From the NCBI GenBank assembly GCA_963573305.1, contig OY754329.1, forward strand, positions 136,263,422 to 136,327,421: DNA of 64,000 nt, in the 5' to 3' direction. The position numbers and the translations under genes were made by a program. Numbering within the stretch: position 1 is the first letter of the stretch; every line of letters starts with the position of its first letter. Positions 53,956 to 64,000 of the stretch are shown here, in pieces. The stretch comes from Pyrrhosoma nymphula (lineage: Eukaryota; Arthropoda; Insecta; Odonata; Coenagrionidae). The notes under the pieces are model-generated. The model was not told the origin of the DNA, ran no database searches, and worked only from the letters and a program-made list of their open reading frames with translations.

Positions 53956-56900
53956 ATGGCTTTTATATTACAGTGGAACTGTAATGGTTTTTATAGGCAT
54001 AAGGAGGAGCTGGCCATTTTAATACGGGATCTTAACCCATCTTGCATATGCCTGCAAGAAACCCATTTAAAACTACCGACAATGGTCTTTTAAAAGATTT
54101 TAAAGTTTTTAGATTTGACGATACCAGTGGTCAACGTGCCCAGGGTGGAGTGGCAGTTGCTACTAGGGAGGCCCTTTACACCTCCCGAGTGCAGCTGACA
54201 ACGCCTTTTCAGGCAGTCGCAGTGATGGTACATGCCCCAGAGGCTGTGACATTATGTAATGTTTACTTGCCAGAGGGGGCACCGGTTACCCGATTCAATC
54301 TTGACGCCCTTATTCGTCAGCTACCGAGACCTTTCGTTTTATTAGGGGATTTTAACGCTCACGATACCCTTTGGGGTAGTTCTTGGGAGCAGTGCAACCG
54401 TAGGGGCCAGGTTTTATCTAATTTTACTAAAGATTTTAATTTAGTTTTAATGAACAATGGGGAACACACCCGTTTTAACTCTTTTAATGGTCAGTTTTCT
54501 ACAATCGATCTTTGTATCACGTCGAGTATCTTGACGAACAAGCTTCACCTGACTGTTCATAATGATCTGTGTGGGAGCGATCATTTTCCCCTTTTAATAA
54601 ATAGAGAAAATAATTTTAATCCAAATTTTATCATGCCGGGCAACTGGATTGTCCGGAAAGCCAACTGGCCGGTTTTTAAGGACACGTTTTATTACGAGTA
54701 TGACGAAAGCCAAAACAGTGTTTTAAACATAGATAAATTAACGTGCAGCATTATTGAGGCAGCCAACAGCAGCGTTCCAAAGTCAATGCGAAACTTTCTT
54801 AGGCCTGCAGTCCCGTGGTGGAACGAGGAATGCGCAAGAGCCATTCGTCAGCGCAAGAAGGCTCTAAGGATTTTTAATAAATTTCCCACGGAAACGAACC
54901 TTGCTTCCTTTAGGCACCTCCGAGCCAAAGCTCGAAGGATCGTGAAGGAAGCGAAAAAAGCCTCCTGGATGGAATATGTATCCAGCATTAATTACAGAAC
55001 ACCCCTGGCTAAGATCTGGAACAAAGTAAAACGTATTTCGGGAAATCATTATCAGCTCAGCGTCCCTTTCCTCAACGTCGGCGGCAATGTATTGACATCT
55101 CCGTCTGCTATTGGTGAGGTCTTCGGTCAGTTACTCGCCAAAACATGCAGCGACGCCACGTATGAGGAAGCCTTCCTCTCCATCAAGAGACGCACAGAAT
55201 CATCCCCACTCATCTTTACTGAGATGCGTACAGTGGCAGAGTATAATATCCCTTTCTCCCTCTGGGAACTACGATCTGCCTTTGAAGACTCCCGAGACAC
55301 AGCCACAGGAAATGACGAAATCCACAATGCGTTTCTCCGGAATATTCCGGAGAGGGCACTGTTGGAGGTCCTACGCTCCCTCAACCAACTTTGGGCTGAG
55401 GGTAGCTTCCCTACCTCCTGGCGGGAGTCCATAGTTGTACCCATACTCAAACAGGGTAAAGATAGAGCTGACCCGAACAATTACAGGCCTATTTCTCTTA
55501 CCAGTTGCCTGTGTAAGGTAATGGAGAGAATGGTGAATCGGCGCCTCGTTTGGTGGTTGGAGCGTCGAAATCTTCTCTCCACTATCCAATGCGGTTTTAG
55601 ACGTGGCCGCTCGACCGTTGACCACCTAGTCAGGGTCGACATTTATATCCAGGAGGCTTTTCTTCTCCGCCAGCACGTCGTGGGTGTCTTCTTCGACATG
55701 GAGAAGGCATACGACAGGGTTTGGCGGCGGAAGATCTTAACGACGCTGCACGAGTGGGGCATGAGGGGAAATTTACCTGTTTTTATAAATAACCTTTTAA
55801 GTGATCGTTTTTTTAAAGTTAAGATAGGCAAGCACCTATCTGAACTCTATTCCCTAGAGAACAGTGTGCCCCAAGGGTCCGTTCTAAGTGCGACACTTTT
55901 TGCCATTGCTATCAATGATATAGCAAAGTGTATCAAACCTCCTCTCTTGGGATCACTATTTGTGGACGACCTAGCAATATTTTGCAGGTCGTCCAAACTT
56001 ATTAGCGCGGCCAGAGTAACCCAGCTGGCTCTGAACAGACTGGAGAATTGGTCCCAGAGAAATGGATTCAAGTTTTCTACGGAAAAGTGCAAGTGCGTCC
56101 ATTTTTATCGTGTGAGGGGTGCCTACATTCCACCAGCACTTTTACTTGGTGGTAGAAATCTACCCTATGTGGAATCAGTTCGGTTCCTCGGTATGACCTT
56201 GGACTACCGACTCAACTACCGTGATCACATACGGGGTTTAAGGGACAAAAGTCTACGGACACTAAACATTTTAAAGTTTTTAAATCACTCATCTTGGGGT
56301 GCCGACCGCAGGTCATTGCTTTTATTATACCGCGCACTCGTGCGTTCCAAGCTGGACTATGGGTCGTTCGTTTACAACTCCAGCCGCGATTCCTATTTGA
56401 GACCTCTGACATCAGTGCACAACGCAGGGCTTCGGATATTCACTGGTGCTTTTCGGACCAGCCCGGTCCTCAGCATCTATGCTGATGCCGGTGAACCGCC
56501 GTTGTCGCACCGTAGAAACATTTTAATGTGCTCCTATGCGGCCAAGATTTTAGCGACAAAGAACCATCCGTGTTTTAACGTGATTTTTAACCCCCGTTTT
56601 TTAGAACATTTTAGCAGACGGACAAGGGCCACCAAACCGATTGGTGTTCGCTTTAATTTATTTATTCAGGCAACGGGGTTAAGGCTCCCAGATTTAAATC
56701 CGATTGGGTACTCAAGTTATCCACCTTGGATAATTCCGTCCCCTGAAATCCACATGGGTCTCAGTAGACACCCGAAAGCTTACACCACTGATCTAGAATA
56801 CCAGCGTCTTTTTAACGAATTTCTCTTTCGTTACTCCGACTTCATTCCCATATTCACTGATGGTTCTAAGTCGGATGCAGCTTGCTCATGCGCGGTTACC

Positions 56901-57656
56901 TCCTCTCACCACGGGGTCATCGAGGCCAGACTCAGCCCGCTGTGTAGCATATACACAGCTGAGCTGCTAGCCATTAAGATGGCTCTCGATGAGATCAGGA
57001 AGAGTGCTAAAGCGATTGTCATTTGCACGGACTCGATGAGTGCTCTTCAGTCCATTTCTGGCTTTTCATCCGAACACCCCATTGTCCAGAGCATACACTA
57101 TAGCCTCCTATGCCTTAATAGAAGAGGAATTGCTATAACGTTCCTCTGGGTCCCTGGACATGTGGGAATTGCCGGGAATGAGAAGGCGGATGCAGCTGCA
57201 AAAGAAGCTCTAAATATCCCTGAGCCGACGACGACGCTGGTACCCTACCAGGACCTGCAATCTACTTTACGTAAAGTAGTCCTAGATCAGTGGAGTGAAC
57301 TGTGGAGTGATGTCCCAAACAATAAGTTACGGACAATTAAACCGGTAACGACAGGGTGGCCCACTTCCATCAGGGGTAATCGCAGAGAGGAAGTCGTCAT
57401 CACACGTTTAAGAATCGGGCATTGCGCCCTGACCCACTCGTTCCTCTTTACAGAAGAGAAAATTCCTCCTCGATGTGATGACTGTGACTGTCCTCTCAGT
57501 GTGCGACATATCCTGATGGAGTGTGACAAATATCGGGACACACGAAACAGGCCACGCATCAGTGGCGACCTAGAACAAGTTCTAGGCAACGATGCCGATC
57601 GACTAAATCATGTAATTTCCTATTTAAAGGAAACTAATTTAATAAGCAAAATCTAA
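53956..57656 (+). pseudogene. LINE D ORF2: endonuclease, RT, RNase H; single frameshift
   Basis: The start MAFILQWNCNGFYRH is at 53956, 66 bases after ORF1. A 1-base loss near 54075, right after CLQETHLK, shifts the frame; from there about 1,190 codons are open to 57656. Endonuclease: LLGDFNAHDTLWG and LCGSDHFPLLI. RT: NYRPISLTSCLCK, GVFFDMEKAYDRVW, ENSVPQGSVLS, GSLFVDDLAIF. RNase H: IFTDGSKSDAAC, TAELLAIKMAL, ICTDSMSAL, WVPGHVGIAGNEKAD. The CDDCDCPLSVRHILMEC knuckle follows. All catalytic residues are kept, so only the ORF2 frameshift (or an assembly error) prevents a functional polyprotein. Confidence 0.92.
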
Positions 57657-57770
57657 TATATTTTTATATTTATTATTTTTATATTTCTTATATATTTGGG
57701 CTTTTAATGATACCTTTTGTCTAGATTTATATTCATTCAAATTTATTTTTTTATATAAACTAGATTGTGC

Positions 57771-57803
57771 GTGGTGCAAAATGACCATAGCCGTCGACGC
57801 ACC
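57771..57803 (+). promoter_or_regulatory. 3'-terminal stem-loop of LINE D
   Basis: GGTGC..GCACC outer stem and GAC..GTC inner stem, as at 49543-49575. The loop differs (CATAGCC instead of CTCGGCC) while the stems are kept. Confidence 0.5.
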
Positions 57804-57835
57804 CTATAAATCCAAATCTACCTACCCTATCTACC

Positions 57836-57848
57836 TGATTGGAGACAT
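57836..57848. repeat. Target site duplication of LINE D, 3' side
   Basis: TGATTGGAGACAT, identical to 52127-52139. Confidence 0.93.
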
Positions 57849-59018
57849 TAAAATCTTAACCATGCTTACCTGTTTTGCATACCGTCAGTCACTTGTTCAC
57901 TTTAGATTTCAGCACTTGAGGGCAGCACAGTTTCACCGTAGTAGTCTGAATGCACGCAAGTTCGTACGATCGTTGGTACGATCTGTTTATTACAACCGAC
58001 CCTTCTCATTGGTTCCTGGCGAGCCTATGTGGTCCGTCTTTTCATAGCTAGAGACGGTCTCCTTGGTATTACGGACATTTCTCCACCGTATGTCTCCGGG
58101 GTCGTCATCGCGGAGTTTTAGAGAATGGAGAGAGTGGAGGGTAACCTGAGTTCCAGCGCCTCCTATCTGTAGAATTTTCAACTACGGGTAACATAGAGGA
58201 TAACCGTCTTTTCAGCGCCTCGTATCGGAAATATTTCTTATGCCTCGTTCAGACCAGAGTCCTCTGGATGGCCGTTCTCAACACTACTCCCTCTGGATGG
58301 CCGTTCTCAACACTACTCCCTCATAGGGTTGAGTTGTCGCATACATTTCCACTATGGGAATTGAGAATTCCGCCATCTTTTATCCTACGTTTCTATAGAG
58401 TCTTATGGGGGAAAGTGAGGTTAACTTAGTTTTTGCACAATTATGCGATTCCCGTCCCGTGATCATAAATTGAAATATATTCATCCTGGACCTATTAGGA
58501 ATATTTTACCAATAATTTATGAATTGGAAATCGTGAAAAATTACAAATTAAGCGAGCATCAGTCAATTTTTGATTCTTTTCACGGGAAGTTTTTCCGGAT
58601 ATGGAACTTAGAATATTTTAGTGTTGAACAGGTTAAGTCATTTCCGAAAGTACTATTATTACTCTCATGGCTATTATAGCGATGCTTAGGTACTCTTTAA
58701 AGGAATAATAAAAGCATTTAGGAGAGTTAAATATCAGCTGAATGACAAGGGCGAAAGATATTTCGCAGATAATTTCAGAGTAAACCTCCATGAAAACAGT
58801 GCAACGGAAATAGTCCGTGATACTCGAGGACGAGTCTGGTAAATTTTAATTGCTAACAAATTGGAAATATTATCCTCCCCCAAAATAAAAAAGAGGGTCA
58901 ATCCATTTTAACTGGCCCAAAAAAAATAACTTGGTTGCTTGACCAATTTAAAAAAAAATTGAAACTTTCCTAGTTGTTTCCCTCATGTCGAAAGACATAT
59001 GTACTATTTTTTTCAAAT
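57849..59018. other. No gene recognised
   Basis: Short frames only. It includes the 29-bp duplication at 58262-58319. The segment 58850-58990 is A/T-run rich and leads into the long inverted repeat. Confidence 0.45.
58262..58319. repeat. 29-bp perfect tandem duplication
   Basis: The unit begins CTCTGGATGGCCGTTCTC and occurs twice, at 58262 and 58291. Confidence 0.9.
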
Positions 59019-59583
59019 TTTTATCTCAAGTGGTTTACCTTGGGCGGCCATTTTTTATAATATTGCGCGAGCCCATTTTTGCGTTTGTAAAGGTTTACGT
59101 AAAAGTCTATAACTATAAAAGTATTTATCCTAGAAGGATGAAACAAAGAGAATTTTGTTTCAAATGTCTCCAGGTAAAAAATAAATCCTGTAATTTGTTT
59201 ACTTATCTCTATCCTTTCTAAGGTAAAACTTCATTCAAAGTTTTGAAAAGTTATGATTGAAATTTCAATGTTTGAAAATTTTTTCAAATAGTAGTTACTG
59301 GATTATACAGTTTGAATTATTTTTTTTATTTGTAGATATATGCCATTAAATTTATCATTAAAATATAATTAGTGGTATACTTACCCTTGAATTGTTATAA
59401 CTTTTTAAAAAGTAACTTTTTCAAAATTTTCAAAGTTTGGCTTTGAGTAACTCTGATAGGGTTGGAGATAAACATCTCAAATTAGCATAACTTACAGTCA
59501 TTGTGTGTGTGTGTGCATGACACAAAAAGGTATGTGTGTATTTTACTAATAAAAAAGTTACAAGCTCTCAAAAATCATAAACA
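59019..59583 (+). repeat. Long inverted repeat, left arm
   Basis: About 565 bases, from TTTTATCTCAAGTGGTTTAC to GCTCTCAAAAATCATAAAC. They recur in reverse orientation at 62438-63006 with scattered differences and small indels. Shared landmarks are CTTGGGCGGCCAT, GGTTTACGTAAA, ATAACTATAAAAGTATTTAT, ACCCTTGAATTGTTATA and TTACTAATAAAAAAG. Confidence 0.85.
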
Positions 59584-60013
59584 CGTCACTAAGTAAACTT
59601 CGGTTTTAACTTGGGTCTAGGGGGACTGAGTTTACACCTGTGTTGTCGGAAAACCGCGTTATTACGGGAAATTGGGTGGGAAACAATAAAAAACCCGTAA
59701 AGCTAAATTATATAACTAATTTATTTTGGTAATAAAGTAGAAATTGATGTTTTCTGATTTAAAAACACGCCCTACTTTAACGGGAGTTACATAATCCGTA
59801 TTTTCTTTTGCCCTAATAGTTGTCACATAAGTCTTAATGTTTTTCAAATGTAAAAGATGAAGATGATCGCAATCGATCTGTCTCTCTAACCAATTCATCA
59901 CTTCACTAATGCTATCCAATACTCTTCCTATTTTTGGCATCTCTACCTCACATTCGTCTTCTACTTGATATAACTGATGATATCAGGCCTGACCTCGTGG
60001 AAATTATGGATAT

Positions 60014-60260
60014 CCATGATGAGAAAACCACCTGATGATGATGCATTGCATTGAAACCCGGGTCGATTAAAAACATTTTTATGTGGAAAATAGCATCGTC
60101 ATAGTTCTTATCACCTTTGTTATTTCCACAAAACTTTATTACGCAGGCACGACACGCGTTTCACCACACTGTGACATACTCACATGCACTTTGTGAAACG
60201 CGCGTCGTGCCAGCGTAATAAAGTTTAGTGGAAATAACAAATGTGGTTTTCTCATCATGG
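60014..60260. repeat. Hairpin-forming inverted repeat with an insert in one arm
   Basis: Arms GTTATTTCCAC..GTTTCAC (60119-60164) and GTGAAACGCG..GAAATAAC (60193-60238) match at 43 of 46 positions around a 28-base loop. The pairing continues outward: CCATGATGAGAAAACCAC (60014-60031) matches 60243-60260 reversed. On the left the two parts are separated by about 84 bases (60032-60115) that the right arm lacks. Confidence 0.85.
60028..60068 (+). ncRNA. Degenerate hammerhead-like motif
   Basis: The plus strand runs CCAC, CUGAUGA, UG, a 4-bp hairpin AUGC-AUU-GCAU, U, GAAA, a CC/GG mini-stem, GUC and GAUU. Box order and the GUC triplet match the motif at 14182-14220, and the following TTAAAAACATTTTTATGTGGAA resembles the sequence after that motif. 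Stem I can pair at only one base here, so cleavage activity is unlikely. It marks a second Penelope-type terminal sequence. Confidence 0.4.
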
Positions 60261-60599
60261 GCGTCCTCTACTTCTTCATTCTTGCTCTCATCTTCAGATA
60301 ATGCTACTTTTCTTCCGCGGCTCTGGACTGCAGGCACAATTTCTTCATCGTTCTTATGGGCAGATAGGAATTTTTCCATCTTCACGCACCCGGGCCGCAA
60401 GATCATTCGCATTTAGTCTATCAGCAAACATATTTGAAGCTTAACATGCATCTTCTTCTGTAAAACCCAACAACTCGTCTCCGTCTTCCATGCTATCGCC
60501 CGCTATATATTGTAATGGCTCACTGTCGGTCACCCGGATGAAACCGCAGAAACCACACATAAACGATAAACTACCCTCTTGACCAGCTGCCACCGAGGA

Positions 60600-61820
60600 C
60601 GATTTACCAAAGATTTTTCTTGATAATATAAAATGTGGGGGATTCCCGTTTGCAGTTTATCTCGTGGTGAAGAGACTATGAGTTAGAATAAGGCGAGTGA
60701 CGACTCGACGACAGGTGAGGGTGGGGAAACAGGTTTTGTAGGGACACCAAAGAATGCCAAGGACATCATTCATTCAACAATCAATTAAACTATATTCAAA
60801 ACTCACGAACAATTTACATATCATTTACCCTGATGAGCGAGATGATAGGGTTAGTGATGAGCAAATAAAGGATGAATTGATCATGAAATTTACAATTTAA
60901 CTGACAAAATATTAGAAACAAAATATCAGAACAGAAAACAATATTCGTGCCGTCAAGCGGACTTATCTCAATTATGCAATTAGGCACACTTTTGAACTTT
61001 GGGAGGTAATAAAGTCCGTCCCTATAACACAGGTGATTGATTGCTTCTTGTTAACGCTGATTACATAAATAATGATATTGGAGGCAAATCACTGAGGCGT
61101 CACTGCGGTACTCAAGCCGCCTAACAGTTGCGTATTGCTGCGGACTGGGACAAAGTACTCGGACAGGGGTGGTATCACACTAGGGTCAGGGCGATATAAC
61201 GTTACGTGACCTGGATGACCACTGGATGACTCCGCTCCTTGGCGCCGAGGTTCGGGCGGGACACAGGCTCGTCTTATTTGGGTGCGGTTCCTTATTCACG
61301 GAAACGGCAATCTCTGCGGCCTGGCTGCCTCTATAACCTCCCTGGCGACCACTTCAGGATGCAGGAGATGATTGTCCGGCTTGTCTCGTAGTCCTCTCTG
61401 CGCCAACTGTTAGCGTTGTCCTCTCGAGTCTTATTTCGACTGTCTTTCTTTGCACTCGTAATCGCAGCATAACAGCCGCACGAGCCGAAACATAGGAAGA
61501 AGAAGAAGAAGAAGAACCTCCCTGGGTTTCACCCGGCTTTATATGCCCCAGGTGGAAGAGGGGGGTATCGATGCACTCGTGAACTGGGGTTGGGGGAAAA
61601 CACTTAGTCAGCGAGCGTCAAATACACTCGCCTGGCTGACCAGCGAAACACACACACATTTACGCACGCTCACTCACCCTTGCATTCTTCCCACATCGCG
61701 TTGGTTAAAGGGGGGGAAGGGAAAGGAGAGGAGTGAAGGAAGGGGGGGAGGGGAAAGGAGAGGGGGTGACGATTAAGATCAGGACGGGCCGAGACCGTCA
61801 CAATATATGTACTTCGATCA
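60600..61820. other. No gene recognised between Tigger pieces
   Basis: Mixed composition. It includes an AAG/AGA microsatellite near 61496-61516 and a G/A-rich block at 61700-61770 on the plus strand. No domain was recognised. Confidence 0.4.
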
Positions 61821-62437
61821 TCAATTTTGAATTGTAGCTGAAGTTTTTTTCTTCCATGCCAATCCAATATTGCACGCCATATTCTTCAGGATAACTGTTT
61901 TCAGGAATTCTTGTACTTGCAGTTCTGAGTTTATAACGGCAGTGAGCCATTCCCGCCGATAGTGGGTTTTAAATACTCTGATAATCCCTTGGTCCAAGTG
62001 CTGAAAAAGGACTGGTATTTTTTGGTAAAAACGTTGCCACAAATTACCAGAAGAAGGATGGTCAGGACACATACCCAACAGAAGTAGTGCTTTATTTTCT
62101 CACTGTCCCCCTTCTCGTCCCCCTCCCCTTTACACTCCCCTTCAATGAACCCTTTGTGTCTTGTGGAAAACCTCGATTCTTAGAAACCCTTAAGAATCTC
62201 CCTCCTTCACCCCAGCACTCCTCCCACAACGCCCTGCCAAAATTTTTCTATTGCTCCGAAACAAAGAAATATTAAAAACAACAACAAAATACAAAAGTAA
62301 CTTTTGAATAAATAAATTAAAAAATCTACTTCACTAGCATTACGGATAGGCTAAGAATAGAACTGCCAATCATAAAGAAGATCAGAAACATCTTACAAAG
62401 CCTTACTCAGTGCGCCAATTAGTTACGCTTTAACAAT

Positions 62438-63006
62438 GTTTTTGTCATTTTTGAGAGGTTGTAGCTTTTTTATTAGTAAAATACACAACATACTTTTTTA
62501 TATGTCATGTACAACTACACAAAGACTGCAAGTTGTGCTAACTTGAGATTTTTATCTCCAACCCCATCACAGTTATTCGAAGCCAAACATAGAAAAAAAA
62601 GTTGAAAAAAGTAACTTTTTAAAAATGTATAACAATTCAAGGGTAGGTACATCACTATTAATATTTTTGATGACAAATTTAATAGCATATATCTACAAAT
62701 AAAAAATAATTCAAACTGTATAATCCACTCCTACTATTTGAAAAAAAATTTAAAATATTGAAACTTCAATCGTAACTTTTTTAAACTTTGATTGTAGTTT
62801 TACCTTAGAAATAATAGAGATAGTTAAACAAATCACTGGATTTATTTTTTACCTTGAGAGATTTAAAACAAAGTTCTTTTTGTTTCATCCTGCTGGGATA
62901 AATACTTTTATAGTTATAGACATTTACGTAAACCTTTACAAATGCAAAAATGGTCTCGCGCAACATTATAAAAATGGCCGCCCAAGGTAAACCGCTTGAG
63001 ATAAAA
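62438..63006 (-). repeat. Long inverted repeat, right arm
   Basis: Reverse-orientation copy of 59019-59583. The two arms enclose about 2.85 kb. Confidence 0.85.
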
Positions 63007-63440
63007 GCCCTTTCTCAGTGCTATTAGAGAAATTAGAAGCAGTGCAACCAACCATTTATCTTTATTTCTTCTGCAAAACAAGGAAAATCCTGCAGAGCGA
63101 CTGCCTACCGCCTTCACTTTCACACGTAAGCAAGATGTGCTGAGAACAAAAATGGCGGAAAGCGACGACTCAACTATGTAGTGTATTATCGGCAATCCAG
63201 AGGACTCTGGTAATAAATAAGACTACGCCACTACGCGGCAACCCAGTGAACTGAGGAACGTTAGCGCCATCTACTGGCCTTAGAACGTACTAGGAGCGGC
63301 AAGCTATGAACAACTGCTTAAATTAGTTTATTAAAGCAAAGCGCAACCCGAACACTTATAAAACCGTGGCTCATGCGAACTAGACAGTACCTAACATGAC
63401 ATTTAATAATATGACTTACGAACTTGGTAACTCGGGACAA
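63007..63440. other. No gene recognised
   Basis: Spacer between the long inverted repeat and LINE E. Short frames only. Confidence 0.45.
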
Positions 63441-64000
63441 CCCCCCTGCGGGTAGGGGGGTTGAGTATACTCACGCAGCATCCCTGCTTGTCGTAAGAGG
63501 CGACTAAAAGGGCGGGGAGAGAAACCCGAGCCAGCAAGGATTGAGCCCGGACAGTCTTGTGGGTCAACTGTCTGTGTGCGGCCACACCACCTGGCCTACG
63601 ATCCACCCGCATGTTTGACGTGTGCGGTGACCCGTAAGGAGGAGAAGGGGATCCTGGAGGGTGATGTTCGTGGTTCCCAGCCGGGTGTCGGATGCCCGGT
63701 ATGGGCTATGGGCCAATACCCCTCTTTGGCCCCGGATTCTGTGTAAACGGGCGGCCGGGAGCTAGCCACTCCCGGTCAATCGGCTTCCGTGGCGTTAGCT
63801 TAACGGTGGCGAGTGCCAGGGAGGTGGGGGTCTGCGTAGGGCGGTCGGAGATGTACGGGTTTGGTGGGCTCGTACATCGAATATCCAACCCGAAACACAA
63901 CCACCTCTAGGGTGCTATATCCCCTCGGGTAACCCTGGCGACCGCGCCGATTTGCGGTGCGGCGTCCCGAATGTGTGGCTCCATGGTGGGTGGGGACCCC
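63441..64000 (+). mobile_element. LINE E: 5' leader of a D-family retrotransposon, cut by window edge
   Basis: The sequence follows the LINE D leader almost base for base from CCCCTGCGGG through CCCTGCTTGTCGTAAGAGG, GGATCCTGGAGGGTGA, GGGCGGCCGGGAGCTAGCCA and GCTATATCCC to GGCTCCATGGTGGGTGGGGA at the edge. The ORF1 start would be about 40 bases beyond 64000. The TGCGGG/CACGCA pair has one mismatch compared with D. Coding state and target duplication cannot be judged from this window. Confidence 0.9.

Larger units (their letters stand above)
52140..57835 (+). mobile_element. LINE D: full-length, nearly intact retrotransposon
   Basis: A complete 5.7-kb element: structured leader (52140-52727), ORF1 (52728-53889), ORF2 (53956-57656), AT-rich 3' region, terminal stem-loop and a CTACCTACC..CTACC end, bracketed by a perfect 13-bp duplication. 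Only two frameshifts separate it from full coding capacity. It is related to LINEs A and B throughout but belongs to another family, whose leader starts CCCCTGCGGG rather than CCCCGCACGG. The leader at 63441-64000 is a sister copy. Confidence 0.93.
59716..62078 (-). pseudogene. Tigger/pogo transposase remnants
   Basis: At 62078-61821 the frame reads YQKIPVLFQHLDQGIIRVF, KTHYRREWL and NMACNIGLAWKK. The 'QxLDQGxIRxFKxxYRR' block is the end of the Tigger DDE domain (last catalytic Asp in DQG) and 'A.AW' follows it in relatives. Acidic tail-like pieces appear at 60530-60420 (MEDGDELLGFTEEDA) and 60412-60240 (RKVALSEDESKNEEVED). A final helix-like piece at 59940-59716 (VLDSISEVMNWLERQ) resembles the extreme C-terminus. 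The pieces are in order but separated and frame-broken. No DNA-binding N-terminus is seen. Confidence 0.6.

Noticed and set aside
59500..59520. GT microsatellite as a functional element
   Set aside because: A short simple repeat inside the long inverted repeat, with no sign of function.
1..64000. CRISPR array, bacterial operon or prophage
   Set aside because: No regularly spaced short repeats. Introns, LINEs, SINEs and DNA transposons show a eukaryotic genome.

Overview
The window is eukaryotic and almost certainly arthropod, probably an insect with a large repeat-rich genome. It is AT-rich. Coding stretches are broken into exons with GT..AG junctions, and every recognisable protein belongs to a transposable element. 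I found no cellular host gene, tRNA gene, complete rRNA gene, CRISPR array or bacterial operon. The species cannot be named from this sequence.

Left third (1-18 kb). This part holds a 5'-truncated non-LTR tail (870-1662), a SINE built on a 5S rRNA head (1853-2212), and a pogo/Tigger HTH scrap (4975-5376). A near-complete PIF/Harbinger gene pair follows: a 7-exon HARBI1-type transposase on + (6492-9595) converging on a Myb/SANT-like partner on - (12128-10156). A non-autonomous DNA transposon (7286-8360) with AACGTT arrays sits inside the transposase. Next comes a Penelope-like element remnant (14133-14784) with a GIY-YIG endonuclease, inverted terminal copies and a hammerhead-ribozyme-like motif.

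Centre (19-38 kb). This is a four-level nest. The outermost layer is a minus-strand composite gene reading, from its 5' end, SGNH hydrolase, Ser/Pro-rich linker, C2H2 fingers, FAR1-like region, MULE-type DDE transposase, SWIM finger and Ulp1 (C48) peptidase. A minus-strand LINE with a DUF4780-type ORF1 (element C, 22912-36575) is inserted in it with a 13-bp target duplication. A plus-strand I-clade-like LINE (element A, 25242-33646) is inserted in C, also with a 13-bp duplication. A Transib transposon (31030-33610) with RSS-like CACAGTG ends and a CGTCG duplication is inserted in A. The joins are exact to the base and the interrupted reading frames resume across them.

Right part (39-64 kb). 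A decayed minus-strand Ty3/gypsy pol (41332-43253) is cut by a second, badly decayed copy of the A family (element B, 43254-49596). After this comes a second HARBI1-type gene (50606-51986, -) with a facing proline-rich partner exon. A full-length and nearly intact LINE (element D, 52140-57835) has a 13-bp target duplication. A pair of roughly 0.57-kb inverted repeats (59019-59583 and 62438-63006) encloses Tigger scraps and a hairpin carrying a second hammerhead-like insert. The 5' leader of another D-family LINE (element E) runs off the right edge.

Functional links. The 5S-headed SINE shares its 3' tail with LINE C, which suggests C-type machinery mobilised it. LINEs A, B, D and E share a structured 5' leader, and A, B and D a 3'-terminal stem-loop. 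Most open frames carry stops or frameshifts; element D and the SGNH exons are the best preserved.
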